From: Apiospora phragmitis | Taxonomy: Eukaryota; Ascomycota; Sordariomycetes; Amphisphaeriales; Apiosporaceae | Direction of reading: 5' to 3' | DNA length: 64,000 nt | Assembly (NCBI GenBank): GCA_038363925.1 | Contig: JAQQWL010000009.1 | Span: 372,001-436,000 of the forward strand | Shown here: in pieces, positions 21,586 to 33,879 of the stretch | How the letters are laid out: each line of letters begins with the position of its first letter | Numbering within the stretch: position 1 is the stretch's first letter | Translations under genes and position numbers: made by a program | The notes under the pieces: generated by a model | Seen by the model: only the letters and a program-made list of their open reading frames with translations | What the model was told of the DNA's origin: nothing | Databases searched by the model: none

Positions 21586-23029
21586 AACTTAACATTATTA
21601 CGATATATTCGAGCTACGTATAAAGTATAATTTTACGAAAAATAGACTTAAAAGTTTCGAAGAGCGAATAATAGCCTCGACTTTATTAACTAAGTATAAG
21701 ACTACTTATATAAAAAAGACAGCCTCTTTTATTATTATAATAAGATTAATATCTTTAAAAAATATTAAAACGAATTTATTAAAAACTTCTATAAATACCT
21801 CGCGTATAAGTATTAAAAAGTATTAAAAACTTAAAAATAAATTATTAAATAATTTAATTATAAGAACTTAAAATTAATCGTAACTAAAATGATTAACGAA
21901 TGTAAATTTTATAATAAAATTAAGGCCGTTAAAATAAACTTTATAAAAAATTATAATTAATTCTATCGTTAAATAAAATATAGAAAATAATCGTACTTAA
22001 CTTTATTATTATGCTACCTTTATTTAAAAAACCTTTAATTAAAATTAATTACGATAATATTTTAATAATTACGGATAAACTTATAAAATATACTTATTTC
22101 TTATTATATAAGGAATTAATAATGTTAGCGACTTAAGTTACACGTTTCTTCGTATTATTATTAATTAACACGGGCTATTAAAAACGATTATCTTCCACCG
22201 AGATAAACTATTTACCGCTAAGGTTTAAAAGTTATTTATAGCTTACTACCTTTAAATAAACGAATAAATTAAACGAATAACTTAAACATTAAAATAATAC
22301 CTACGCTATTATATTAAGTATAAATAAAATAATTAAATCTTATTATTATTTATAGCGTAGTTCGCTTATAATAATACGAATAATAAAGCTACGCGTATTT
22401 TACTATATTAAACGAACTACGAATATAATTTAACAAATATTAAAAAACCTTTAAGAATAATTTAAATCTTATCGTAATTATATAAATTAAAAAATTAAAA
22501 GAATTATAAATAATATTATAATAAAACCTTATGGTTTTTAAGAAATAAATAAAGAAATACGCCGATTAAGTAAAGTTAAAAGGATTAACCTTTAAAAAAA
22601 GGAAAAAAAGTTTACTTTTTACGGCGAAATATTAAAGCTAAATAACTAAATAATAAACTATTTAAAATTATAAAAATTATTTTAAAAACTAATTACTAAT
22701 TATTATTATTTAAAATAATACGAAGTTATTTTATATTCTATCTTTTACTATTTATATTAACGGTTAAAAAAAAACCTCGATTAGTATATAATTAAAAGTT
22801 AACATAAATTAATACGAGTATAAAATTAAAAGGATTATTAATAAACGAAAAATAAAACAAAGCTTTTAATACTTCCTTTAGTAAAAAAAAGTACTTATTA
22901 AAAAATATCGCTAAAAAAAACTCTAAACGTTTAAAGAAGAATAAGCTCGAACTTAATTAATAAAAACAGTTTTAATAAAACGTTAAAATAGACCTCGTTT
23001 TTATTAAAAAAGAAGTCTAACGAAAGAAT

Positions 23030-23940
23030 AAAAGTAGCCCTCGAAGCCGGCTTACTCCGCCGCCTCTTAACGAGCCTCCTCCTCCGCCTCACGCTCGACA
23101 CGCTTTAATTCTTTTACCGAAGAGATCTCGCGCCGAATTATATTTATTATTTTATTAATCTATAGTTTCTTTTATGTTTAAACTAAATAAACATTCGTAA
23201 TAACTCGCTTATAATAAACGCTATCTAGGTTTTAAAAGAAACCTAAACGTACTAGGGTTTATATTAATAATACGAGAGAGTATTTAAACGTGCGATAAAA
23301 GTAACGCTTCTATCGATATAATATATAATAGCCGGGTCGTAATTTAATAATAAGGGGTTAGGCGAAAATATTTACATAATAGGGCCGTTAAGGCTATTTA
23401 CTTTATTAATAAGTTAAGATTAATATTTAAATTAATTATTAAAATAAAGAGTGTTTATATAAAATATATAAGAAATATCCGTTATTATATATTTAATCCT
23501 TTTTTTATTAATCGCGTTCGCTTAGTAATCTTTATTAATTATAATTAAGCTATTTAATATTATCTTATTAAGCTATGTTTAATTTTATTATTACGTAACT
23601 TACTTTTTAGCTGTTTATATAATTTTGTTTATACTTATTTATTTATAGCTAAATAGTCTTATTATACTATTATCGTAATATTAGTTATCGTGGTGTTATG
23701 GCGGTATAATAAAGCTTATTATTATAGGTAGGTTTATTAATACTAACCGGTGGGGTAAGTCCTAGTACTAGTTCTCGTAAACGCCTTAAGGTATAGTATA
23801 TCCGTGCCGAAGGTGGGTCTAGCCGCATAATTAGGTCAGGTCGTAATATCGCTTTAACTCTTTTTTTGCCGCGTTTAAATCCTTTTTTAATTTTAAATAA
23901 TTATCCCTTATAACTTTTAATTAAATAATAGAGAAACCCT
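23030..23940 (-). pseudogene. Antisense coiled-coil ORF remnant in copy 1 (split by solo LTR)
   Basis: On the minus strand, 23,940-23,854 reads KDLNAAKKELK and 23,204-23,030 continues with IRREISSVKELKRVEREAEE, the same protein as in the inner copy (37,340-37,590). The solo LTR at 23,210-23,848 separates the two halves. The ORF lies between pol and the 3' LTR, on the strand opposite to gag-pol. Confidence 0.55.
23210..23848 (-). mobile_element. Reversed solo LTR in copy 1, TSD TCGCT
   Basis: 639-bp LTR in reverse, from TATAATAAACGCTATC to GTCGTAATA, flanked by TCGCT at 23,205-23,209 and 23,849-23,853. Host sequence is continuous across it when compared with 37,510-37,545. Confidence 0.85.
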
Positions 23941-24630
23941 ATACTTTATATCGCGATTAATTATATTTAATATATAAGTTATAAAGAAAAAAGTTTAATA
24001 ACGAGATTTTATAAGTTTTAAAACCTCGGAACTTGTAATAAAAATAAAAGAACATAATAATCGATTATTAAAAAATTAAGCTTAAAATAATATTACGACG
24101 CGTAATTTTTATATACGGCGTTTTTTAATACGATTTATTATAATAAATATATATTATAATAAAAATAAAAAAGAGGGAATTTATTAATAAATAGATAATA
24201 AAATATAATATTTATAATAATTAACTACTTTAAAAATAAAATAAATAAAAGGGGGGGAAATAATATTATAGATTAGCTTAATTATATAATTTAAACCTAC
24301 TTATAACACGGCTTTATAATACCTCGAAATATATACGAGACTTAATATAAGCTAGCTTTACTTAGTTAATAATTATAACTTATTAATAATAACGAAACTA
24401 CCCGCTAGGGATATAATAACGGTTATTAAAGGAAAGATATAAGACTAACTAACAACGACAGTACTAGGCGGATAATACGAATTAAATAGCTAGGTTTATA
24501 TAATTAAAACGGCACGGCTAGGAATAAATAATTAACTTAAGTTACGTAATAAATTTAAAAATTCAATAGAGATTTATAAATCTAAGATAAAGAAGGGTTT
24601 AAAGAATTTAAATAGATTTAATAAATCTTT

Positions 24631-25619
24631 TTACTTAACTTTTTTTATTATTATTTTATAGATTAAAAGTATTATTTTGTTTATTAATAAAAGAATTAAC
24701 GTAAGTAAAAGCTTATTAATAAGCTTTATATAACTATAATCACGATTATTTAAGCGATTATATTAAAGATTTATTTCGATTTATTTAAAAGGTTAATTTA
24801 GTTTATAAAAAATAATTAAACGCGATAATTAAAAATGTATTATATAATTAATCGAGCGGTTTAATTATATTAATATATTAAAATAACACGTATTAAATAC
24901 TTTTATAAATAAATTAATTTATTCTCTTTAGAATCTCGACAAGTTTAAAAAACTTTAAAGATTACTTTATTTAATTAAAAAGTAACGATTAAATAGAATA
25001 ATAATTAAATAGTTTTAAAAAATATAATAATATATATTATTATTTATTAAGCTTTAAATTTATATCTTAAAAATTAAGATATTATAGAAAAGATTTAATT
25101 AATTACTTTAATTTAGTAGAACACGATATTAAAATTAATGCCGTTTAATCGAAAATTAATAACTATTATAATAACTTTAATTTAATATTTATATATTTTA
25201 TTTTATTTTTTATTAAAAGTCTTTTAAACCTTTTTAATTAACGAATGTTAATTAAGTTTATAATACGAAAATATTAATTAAAAGTGTATAAAAAGTTTAA
25301 TAAAAATATTTAAATAAATTAAACCTTAAGCTAATAACGTTAATAGTTTTTAATTATTTTTATATATAAATAATTTCACTTTCTTTTTTTAATAATAACG
25401 CGATTAAGTAAGCGATTAATCCTTTAATAAAGAGTACGAGAATAAATATATTTAATAATATTAACGCGGTATTAAGCTTAACGATATTTATATAATTAAT
25501 TCGATCGAATATTAAAACAACCGTTACGATTAATACTTTAAACTATTATAAATAGCCCTTGATTTTTTCTCGATTTAATTAATATTTATTAAATACGTGA
25601 GATTATCCTCGTTAACGAG
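24631..25619. other. RIPed AT-rich sequence of unknown origin
   Basis: Extremely AT-rich DNA between truncated copy 1 and the outer nested element. It ends with ACGAG, the left half of the outer element's TSD, so it was once continuous with 49,432 onward. No protein motif recognised in either strand. Confidence 0.5.
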
Positions 25620-26202
25620 TGTTACGACCCGACCTAACCATACGGCTAAGAACCTTACTTACCGGTACGGAATTATAATACCCCGACTAGGCTACGATAT
25701 TATAGCTATAAACCGTACCGCTAGCTATACTAATATAAGCCTAGATTTTCCTTAATAACGAGCAATGGCGATAGCTATTAGATCACGTGACGTAACGAAC
25801 GATTAGGGGAGATCACTAAGTATTATAAAGTATAATTAAGGGAGATTATTAAGCATCGTAAAGCATGATTAGGGGAGATCGTTAAGTAATAACGATTAGT
25901 GAAGGAGAGATTAGATATATAAAAATGAACGATTCTTTATATATTTTATATAGATACTCTTTATTTTAATAATTAATTTAAATATTAATTTAATTTATTA
26001 ATAAAGTAAATAGTTTTAACGACTTTATTATAAATACCTTTAATTTTATATACTTTAGTTACCTTTATTTTTGCGGCTATTATATATTATATTTATAAAA
26101 GTGGATTTTTATTATATATTTAAATACTCTTTTATATTATTAAATATAAACCCTAGTACGTTCTACTAGGTTTTTTTTAAAACTTAAATAGCGTTCGTTA
26201 TA
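25620..26202 (+). repeat. 5' LTR of outer element
   Basis: 583 bp, TGTTACGACCCGACC start (barely RIPed at the first bases) to GCGTTCGTTATA end. A variable region at 25,800-25,915 holds about three copies of a GATTAGGGGAGATC-type unit. Confidence 0.9.
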
Positions 26203-26269
26203 TTTTAATTATTTTTATTCTTACGAGTTATTACTTAAAGGTTTAAGTAATAATATTTATAGGAACTAT

Positions 26270-27751
26270 GTTTACGCCTGGACCTAATAATACCCCTCGC
26301 TATAAGAAGGCCTTTGCTACCGCCGCTAATACCTTTTACCGAGATCTTACTATAGAGGTAGATAGCGACGATAACGACGACGGCCTTACCCGATAGGCGT
26401 TAGCTAAACGAATTAAAGAATTTAAGCAAGAGAGCGCTAATTATTAATACTATTACGCTAAGTTCGAAAAGGAACGTAACGAACTCTTAACTAAAAATAC
26501 TTTAAGATAAATACTAGATATTAATAAGCTACGTAAAAAAGTACGCCTCCTTCGTACCGCCGCCAATATTATTTAAACCTTTATTACTTTTAAAAGAGGT
26601 ATAAAAATTAATACCTTAATAGCTTTCGATAGGATAAGTAGGAATTTCCGCGGATTTCTTATTTAAGTTAAAGCTTATTAACGGTTTTACGAAGAAATAT
26701 TTTAAAATACTACCTAATAAGTTATCCACGCCGCCTCGTTTTTTAAAAGCAAGGTACTCGCCTAGTTTAAACCTTACTTAAACGAATTAATAAAAAATAA
26801 TTAGTAAGTTAAACTATACCGCGTAAAGGTATAACGAATTTTTAAAAGTTACGATAGCTTCGAACAAGCTTTTAAATTACTTTTTTTAAGACCTTAACGA
26901 GAAGCGACAAATAGAAAGAGAATTAGAAACTTTTAAATAAAAAAGATTAGCCGTTTTTTATACCGTTAAATTCCGACGTATTATAACTCGATTAAATTAT
27001 ACCGAAGCTATAAAGATTATAATATATTATCGAGGGTTAAAAGAAGATATTAAGGACGAACTTAGCCGGCTTAATACCCCCGATAATTTCCTTTCGTATA
27101 TAGAACTTATTATTAAGATTAATACTTGTATATATAAACGACGCCGCGAGAAACAAGGCGGATAATAACGATAGACTAGTCGAGTCTAAACTAATATAAG
27201 ACGACCACGTTACTATAATAGCATGTTATTAAAGAATAGTACGGCGTATAACTATTATAGTAAATTTATAAACCTCGACGCTACTAAATACGATAAGTAT
27301 AATAAGAAATAGAGCGTTATTTATTATAATTATTAAAAATAGGGACACTTCGCCCGAAATTATCGATCTTTAAAGAAGGATTTTTAAAAAGTCCCAGATA
27401 GGCGATAAATTAATATTACTAGTAGTTGACTAACCCTTATAACTATTAAGGGAAGTAGCGCTAATAATATATTAAACGTACCTTACGGTAGCCTATTTTA
27501 AATAGTTTACTATAATAATAGTTACTACGATTATTTAATAAATAAAGAAAGGAAGAGATAGTTTTTTTAAAAACTTTAAATAGTAAAGTATTACGTATAC
27601 CTTTACGATAATATAATAATAACTTAATTATAATAAAGAAAGTAATAAAGATAATAACGGAAATAAAAACCTAAAAAACCGCCTAGTCCGTAATAAGCGA
27701 CGATTAAACGACCTTAGACGGCTTATTAGGCTACTTACGCTAGAACTCGCT
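26270..27751 (+). pseudogene. RIPed gag of outer element with mutated zinc knuckle
   Basis: From the ATG at 26,270 region the frame reads FTPGPNNTPRYKKAFATAAN and continues with acidic and helical sequence broken by stops at Trp/Gln codons. At 27,315-27,371 the frame gives YYNY, two stops and GHFARNYR, clearly a CCHC zinc knuckle (CxxC-GHFARxC pattern) whose cysteine codons were changed to tyrosine codons by G-to-A mutation. It is interrupted at 27,752 by the middle element. Confidence 0.8.
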
Positions 27752-28377
27752 TATTACGACCCGACTTAATCATACGGCTAAGAACCCTACTTACCGGCAC
27801 GGAACTATAATACCACGGCTAGGCTATAATACTATAGCTATAAATTATACCGCTAATTATATTAATATAAATTTAAACTTATTTTAACGACGAATAACGA
27901 TATTACTACCTCGCCCGGCGATAAAACGAATACGCCTAAAGGCGACGGCGATAATTACCGGATTACGTGACTTAATAAACGCTTAGGTGAGATTATTAAG
28001 CAGCGTAGAGTATAATTAAGAGGGATTATTAAGTAATATAAAGTATAATTAAGAAAGATTATTAAGTAATAACGATTAATAAAGGAAGGATTAAATATAT
28101 AATTATAAACGTTTTCTATATATTTTATATAAATACTTTTTATTTTAATAATTAATTTAAGTATTAATCTTAACTTATTAATAAGGTATATTACCTTAAC
28201 GATTTTATTATAAATACTTTTAAGTTCTATATTTAATTACGATTAAATTACGGTTATTATTTATTATATTAATAAGCGACCACTTATTACACGTTTAAAT
28301 ACTTTTTCGTATTATTAACATAAACCCCCGTATATTCTACTAAGGTTTTTATTAAACCCTTAATAGCGTTCGTTATA
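27752..28377 (+). repeat. 5' LTR of middle element
   Basis: 626 bp, TATTACGACCCGAC start to GCGTTCGTTATA end. Its variable region (GCCCGGCGATAAAACG, 27,898-28,075) matches only the LTR at 43,695. Confidence 0.9.
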
Positions 28378-28439
28378 TTTTAATTACTCTTATTTTTACG
28401 AGTTATTACTTAAACCTTCGAGTAATAATTTTATAAGAA

Positions 28440-30270
28440 ATATATCTACTTTAAGAAGTAACGCTCCTCGCCACGGCAAAGATATTACTCGACCTACCTT
28501 TAATATAAAGGTCGAGGATAATAATAACGAAAACGTCCTTATTAACTTAAACGAGCTGGTTAAATAGTTTAAGCGACTTTAATAAGCGAACGTTAATTAT
28601 TAATACTATTATACTAAGCTCGAGAAGGAGCGCGACGCGTTCCGGGTTTAAACAGCCTTTAAATAAACGATAGACAATATTAACGAGCTTCGCAAGAAGG
28701 TTCAACTCTTACGAACTACTATTAATATTATTAAAACCCCTGTCGTACTTAAAGAAGGGGTTAAGATTAACGTACTAATATTATTCGATAAGACGAGCGG
28801 GAACTTTCGAAGATTCCTCGTTTAAGTTAAAGCCTATTAACGATTTTACGAGGGAACGTTTAAAAACCTAACTTAAAAAGTTATTTATACGGCCTCTTTT
28901 TTTAAAGGAAAGGCTTTTTTATAGTTTAAACCTTATTTAAACGAACTTATAAAACGTAATTAATAAGTTAAATTATACCGCGTCGAAACTTAGTAAATTT
29001 TTAATAATTACGATAATTTCGAGGACATTTTTAAATTACTTTTCTAAGATTTTAACGAAAAACGATAAGCCAAAAAGGAACTCGAGTATTTTAAGTAAAA
29101 GGGATTTATAATAATATATACCGTAAAGTTCCGACGTATTATAACTCGTTTAAATTATATCGAAACTATTAAAATTATAATATATTATCGAGGGCTTAAA
29201 AAGGAGGTTAAGGACAAGCTTAATCGATTAAACGCCCCGATTACCTTTTTCGCGTATATAGAACTTGCTATTAAGATCGATACGCGTTTATACGAACGAC
29301 GCCGCGAGAAGTAAGGCGGATAACCCCGGTAAAGCGAACAAACTAAGGTTAATACAAGACGATTATATAAATAGGTTAATACTTAAACTAAAATAATTAT
29401 TATATATAAATATTATAATAAATTTATAAACTTTAATATTATTAAATATAATAAGAACGATAAAAAATAGAATATTATTTATTATAATTATTAAAAAAAG
29501 GAATATTACGTTAAAAAATACCGAAAGTTAAGGAAAATATTTTAATGTGTTTTAAAAGGACGATAAGTTAACGTTACTAAGAATAAAGCCACCTTTGTGA
29601 GGGCTATTAAAAGAAGTAGTGTTAGCGATACGTTAAACGTGCTTTACGGCAGCTTATTTTAAATAGCTTATTATGATAACGGATATAATATATACTTAAC
29701 GGATAAGGAAGGTACCGGATAGTTTTTAAAGGCTTTAAAGGGTAAAAAGAAACTACGACCGGGCTTTCGTAGTAATTAGCTAAGAACTTACGTTCGCGTA
29801 TACCTTAAAGGCTAACGATTTTAATAACGACAAAGAAACGGTTAAATAAGGATAGTAAACCGGCGACTCTTAACGGTTAATCGAGATACTTATAAACGAG
29901 CTTATAAACGAAATTATTAAGTTAAAGGATTTGAGAGTTAACGAATAGCTAGTTATTTTAAGTATTCCTTACCTCGATTTAAAGTATATATATTAAGTAT
30001 TTATTACGGCTAGGTTTATTTAAAAAGTTATTAATAATTACGCTATAAGTAATAACCTCCGTATTATTTTTATAAGCGAAGTATATTTTATTTTTTTATA
30101 AATCTTATACGTATATAATGCTTATATAGAATACTTCGCGGAGAAACTCGAGAACGAATAGATTTTTTAATAGATCGGTAAACGAGTTATTATACGACTA
30201 TACCCGGACTACGTAATCGGGAAGGTTAAAACGACGATCCCGGACGGACGTCGAGTATATTTATTAGTAT
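28440..30270 (+). pseudogene. RIPed gag of middle element
   Basis: Translates in pieces similar to the outer gag (for example AARRREKQGG-like basic run near 29,300 and the Lys/Tyr-rich stretch that replaces the zinc knuckle near 29,460-29,525), with many stops. Interrupted at 30,276. Confidence 0.6.
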
Positions 30271-30275
30271 AAAAA

Positions 30276-30893
30276 TATTACGACCTAGCCTAATCATGCG
30301 GCTTAGACCTATAATTCACCGGTATAGAACTACTATACCCCGATTAGGCTATAATATTATCGATATTTATAAAACCGTTAGCTATATTAATATAAACTTA
30401 CTTATATTTCGTAATTAACCGCCGCTTAATACGATACCGCCCCCGAATAGTTATAAGACGGATAAATATCCCTGTAAAAAAAAGCTAAAAGCGGAGGTCA
30501 CGTAACGGATTTAGGGATCTAGGACAGATCCTAAGATCTCGCGCCGGATTTAGAAGATCGGGGCAGATTTACGAGATTTAAAAAAATTAGTAAAAAAGGG
30601 ATTAAATATATAATTACGGACGTTTTCTATATATTTTATATAAATATATTTTATTTTAATAATTAATTTAAATATTAATTTAATTTATTAATAAAATATA
30701 TTATTTTAACGATTTTATTAAAATATTTTTTAATATATTTTAATTATTTTTTTTATTTTTATAATTATTATATATTATATTAATAAAAGCGGACTTTTAT
30801 TATATATTTAAATATTTTTTCGTATTATTAAATATAAACCTTTCGGTACGTTTTATTAAGTTTTTATTTAAACTTTTAATAACGTTTGTTATA
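30276..30893 (+). repeat. 5' LTR of inner element
   Basis: 618 bp, starts TATTACGACCTAGCC and ends ACGTTTGTTATA; the variable region at 30,495-30,575 is shared with 37,944-38,560. Confidence 0.9.
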
Positions 30894-31883
30894 TTTTAAT
30901 TACTCTTATTTTTATAAATTACTACCTAAACCCTTAAGCAATAGTACTTATAGGAACCATATCTACACCTGGACCTAATAACACCCCTCGCTACGGGAAG
31001 GCTTTTATTCCTATCGTAAATACCCCTTAGCGAAACCCCGCTATAAAGGTATATAGCGATAATAATAACGACGGCCTTACCTAATAAGCGTTAATTAAAC
31101 GAATTAAAAAATTTAAGTAAAAAAGCGCTAATTATTAATATTATTACGCTAAGCTCGAAAAAGAACGTAACACCTTTTTATACGGGAAAACCTAAAATAA
31201 ATACCCGATATCGATAAGCTACGCGAAGAAGTACGACTCTTCCGTACCGCCGCTAATATTATTTAAACCCTTATCGCCTTAAAAAAAGGGATAAAGATTA
31301 ATTTATTTACGCTATTCGACGGGACGAGCGGGAATTTCCGAAGATTCCTCGTTTAAATTAAAGCTTATTAATAGTTTTATAAAGGAATATTCTAAAACCT
31401 TACTTAGCGAGTCGTTTACGCCGCCTCGTTTTTTAAAAATAAAATACTCGCTTAATTAAACCTTACCTCAACGAACTCGTAAAAAAGGATTAGTAAATCG
31501 AACTATACCGCACGGAGGTATAACGTATTTTTAAAAGTTACGATAGCTTCGAGGACGCCCTTAAGTCACTTTTTTAAAACCCCAACGAAAAACGATAAGT
31601 AAAAAGAGAGCTTAAAACTCTTAAGTAAAAAGGATTAGCCGCCTTTTATACCGCCGAGTTCCGATATATTATAGCTCGATTAAATTATACCGAAACTATT
31701 AAAATTATAATATATTATTAAGGATTAAAAAAGGATATTAAAGATAAACTTAGCCGGCTTAATATTTTTAATAACTTCTTTTCGTATATAGAGCTTATAA
31801 TTAAGATCGATATTTATATATATAAACGACGCCGCGAAAAATAAAGCGAATAGTAATAATAAATTAATTAAATCTAAACTAAT

Positions 31884-32511
31884 TGTAACGAACGGCTATC
31901 GGGGTCCAAAAGAAACCTCGTAGACGTGCCTGGGGTTTATGTTGGCTAAGACGAGAAAGTACTTGAACGTGCAGACGAGTGCGTCCGTCTGATACAATGG
32001 GCAATATCCTCAACTGATCGTAGAACTTGATGGAAGGTGCAATAGGTTCGTCAAGGCAATGTGCCTCACCAATGTGTTAGATTGATGCTTAGATTGATCG
32101 CTGAAGTAGAGAGTGTCTATATGAAGTACATAGGAAAGGTTCATCGTTATATATCCAATTTCTCCTTCCGCGATCCGTGGGCTCACTTCCTGCCTACCGG
32201 TCGATCACGCTTTGCTCTGGGTGATCCTCGACCGGATCACGTCTGTTGGTCCCCTGCGATCACCCTTGGGTCCCGGTGATCAGTCACGTGATGCGTTCGT
32301 CGTGATCTGTCAATGCGGTCGTATGTGTCCATCCTTCCTTGGTTGTAGTTGGGTGTGGTAGAAGGTGCTTGAGTTGGTTGTTGCTCGTAATACCGATCGT
32401 GGTGAGTTTTGCACGATTGCTTGGCTCGGTCGAGCAGGTACGCGCGCGGGGCATTGTGATGCCGTTCCGTAGAAGTGGGTCTGGGCCGCATGATTAGGCT
32501 AGGTCGTAACA
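31884..32511 (-). mobile_element. Un-RIPed reversed solo LTR, TSD CTAAT
   Basis: 628 bp in reverse orientation from TGTAACGAACGGCTATC to TAGGTCGTAACA, flanked by CTAAT at 31,879-31,883 and 32,512-32,516. Composition is normal, with many CpA/TpG, against a fully RIPed host. The two open frames inside it (32,061-32,279 and 32,237-32,512) are just a consequence of normal composition; LTRs of this family encode no protein. This is the youngest identifiable event in the island and shows the unmutated family LTR. Confidence 0.93.
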
Positions 32512-33879
32512 CTAATATAGAACGATTACATTATTATTATAATATATAGCTTAAAAATATTACCGCGTATAATTATTATAGTAAACCTATAAATCTCGAC
32601 GATATTAAATACGATAAAAACGATAAAAAATAAAGTATTACTCACTATAATTATTAAAAAAAAAGTATTACTTTCGAAAATACCGAGCCCCGAAAAAAGA
32701 TTATCGGAAAGTCCTTAAAGGATAAAATATTAACGCTATACGAAGCGAAGACACCCCTATACTAATTATTAAAGAAAGTAACGTTATTATTAATTACGGT
32801 AGCCTATCCTAAATAACTTATTACGACAATAAGTACACCTCTTACTTAGCAAATAAAGAAAAAACGGAATAGTTCCTTAAAGCCCCAAGAAGTAAAGGTA
32901 ACTATAACCGAAGCCTTATAATAATAAGCCGAGAGCGCGCCCCTATATATAATAAAGGAAACGATTTTACCGAAAATATTACGAGCTAATTAAAATAATC
33001 GACGGGCTACGAACGCCTAGTCGGTATATTAATAAACGAGCTTATAAAAGAAATTACCGAATTTAAAGATTTTAAAAATAATGAATAGCTAGTTATTTTA
33101 AGTATCCCCTGCCTAGATTTAAAATACCTGCGCTAAATACTTATTACAGTAAGATTCGATTAAGGAATCCGCGGTAATTACGTAATAAATAATAACCCCC
33201 GAATCTCTTTTATAAGCGAAGTATATTTTACGCTTTTATAAATTTTATACCTACACGACGCTTATATAAAATATTTCGCGAAGAAATTTAAAAACGAATA
33301 ATTTTTTTAACGAATAAATGAACAAGTTATTATAAACCCATACCTTAATTATATAATCGGGAAAATTAAAACATCGATTTTTAATAAATAACACGCGTAC
33401 TTATTAATATAAAAAGACTTAAAATAGCTACGAAAATATTACGTAGAAGGACGGGACTAGAAGGAGTATTCCGAGGACTAATACCTCGAATACGCCTAGG
33501 AAAAATCGCGAGCCTATAAACGTTTAAAGAAAAATACTTTATACTTTTAGAACATATAGGCGTATACTCGATAAAAGGATCTTTTTATTATAATTAAGAA
33601 ATTATATAGTGCCTATAAACTTTAATAAACCTAATAAACTTTTAAATTACCCGGAAAACCCGAATCTTAAGTATTAAGGATAATATTATATACGGGGAGG
33701 GGTATAAAAACACCTTTACCGATATATTAAAAAACTCTTTATAAAAAAAGAAAGGAACGATAATAAAGATAAAACGGTCGATCGTAGAGACTTTATTACT
33801 TACTTAAAAAGATATCGGTTAAGAAATAAATACCGCCGAATATAAAAAGATAATACTAAGCGGACTAAAAAAAGTCCTT

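Larger units (their letters stand above)
18161..24630 (+). mobile_element. RIP-degraded Ty3/Gypsy chromovirus copy 1 (pol-deleted, 3' LTR truncated)
   Basis: 5' LTR 18,161-18,761 and a truncated 3' LTR 24,264-24,630 share long blocks (for example CCGTCGAGGATATAATAACG versus CCGCTAGGGATATAATAACG). The internal part carries gag-like sequence (about 18,850-21,110) and integrase-like sequence with a terminal chromodomain remnant (about 21,600-22,980), but the protease, reverse transcriptase and RNase H present in the inner copy (33,900-35,870) are absent here, replaced by a TRIM-like element (21,127-21,585). Also inside: a 228-bp insertion (19,831-20,058) and a reversed solo LTR (23,210-23,848). 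Its LTR variable region differs from those of the nested copies. Confidence 0.8.

Noticed and set aside
32061..32512. Open frames of 72 and 91 aa inside the AT-rich island
   Set aside because: They lie within the un-RIPed solo LTR, which is non-coding; normal composition makes random open frames.
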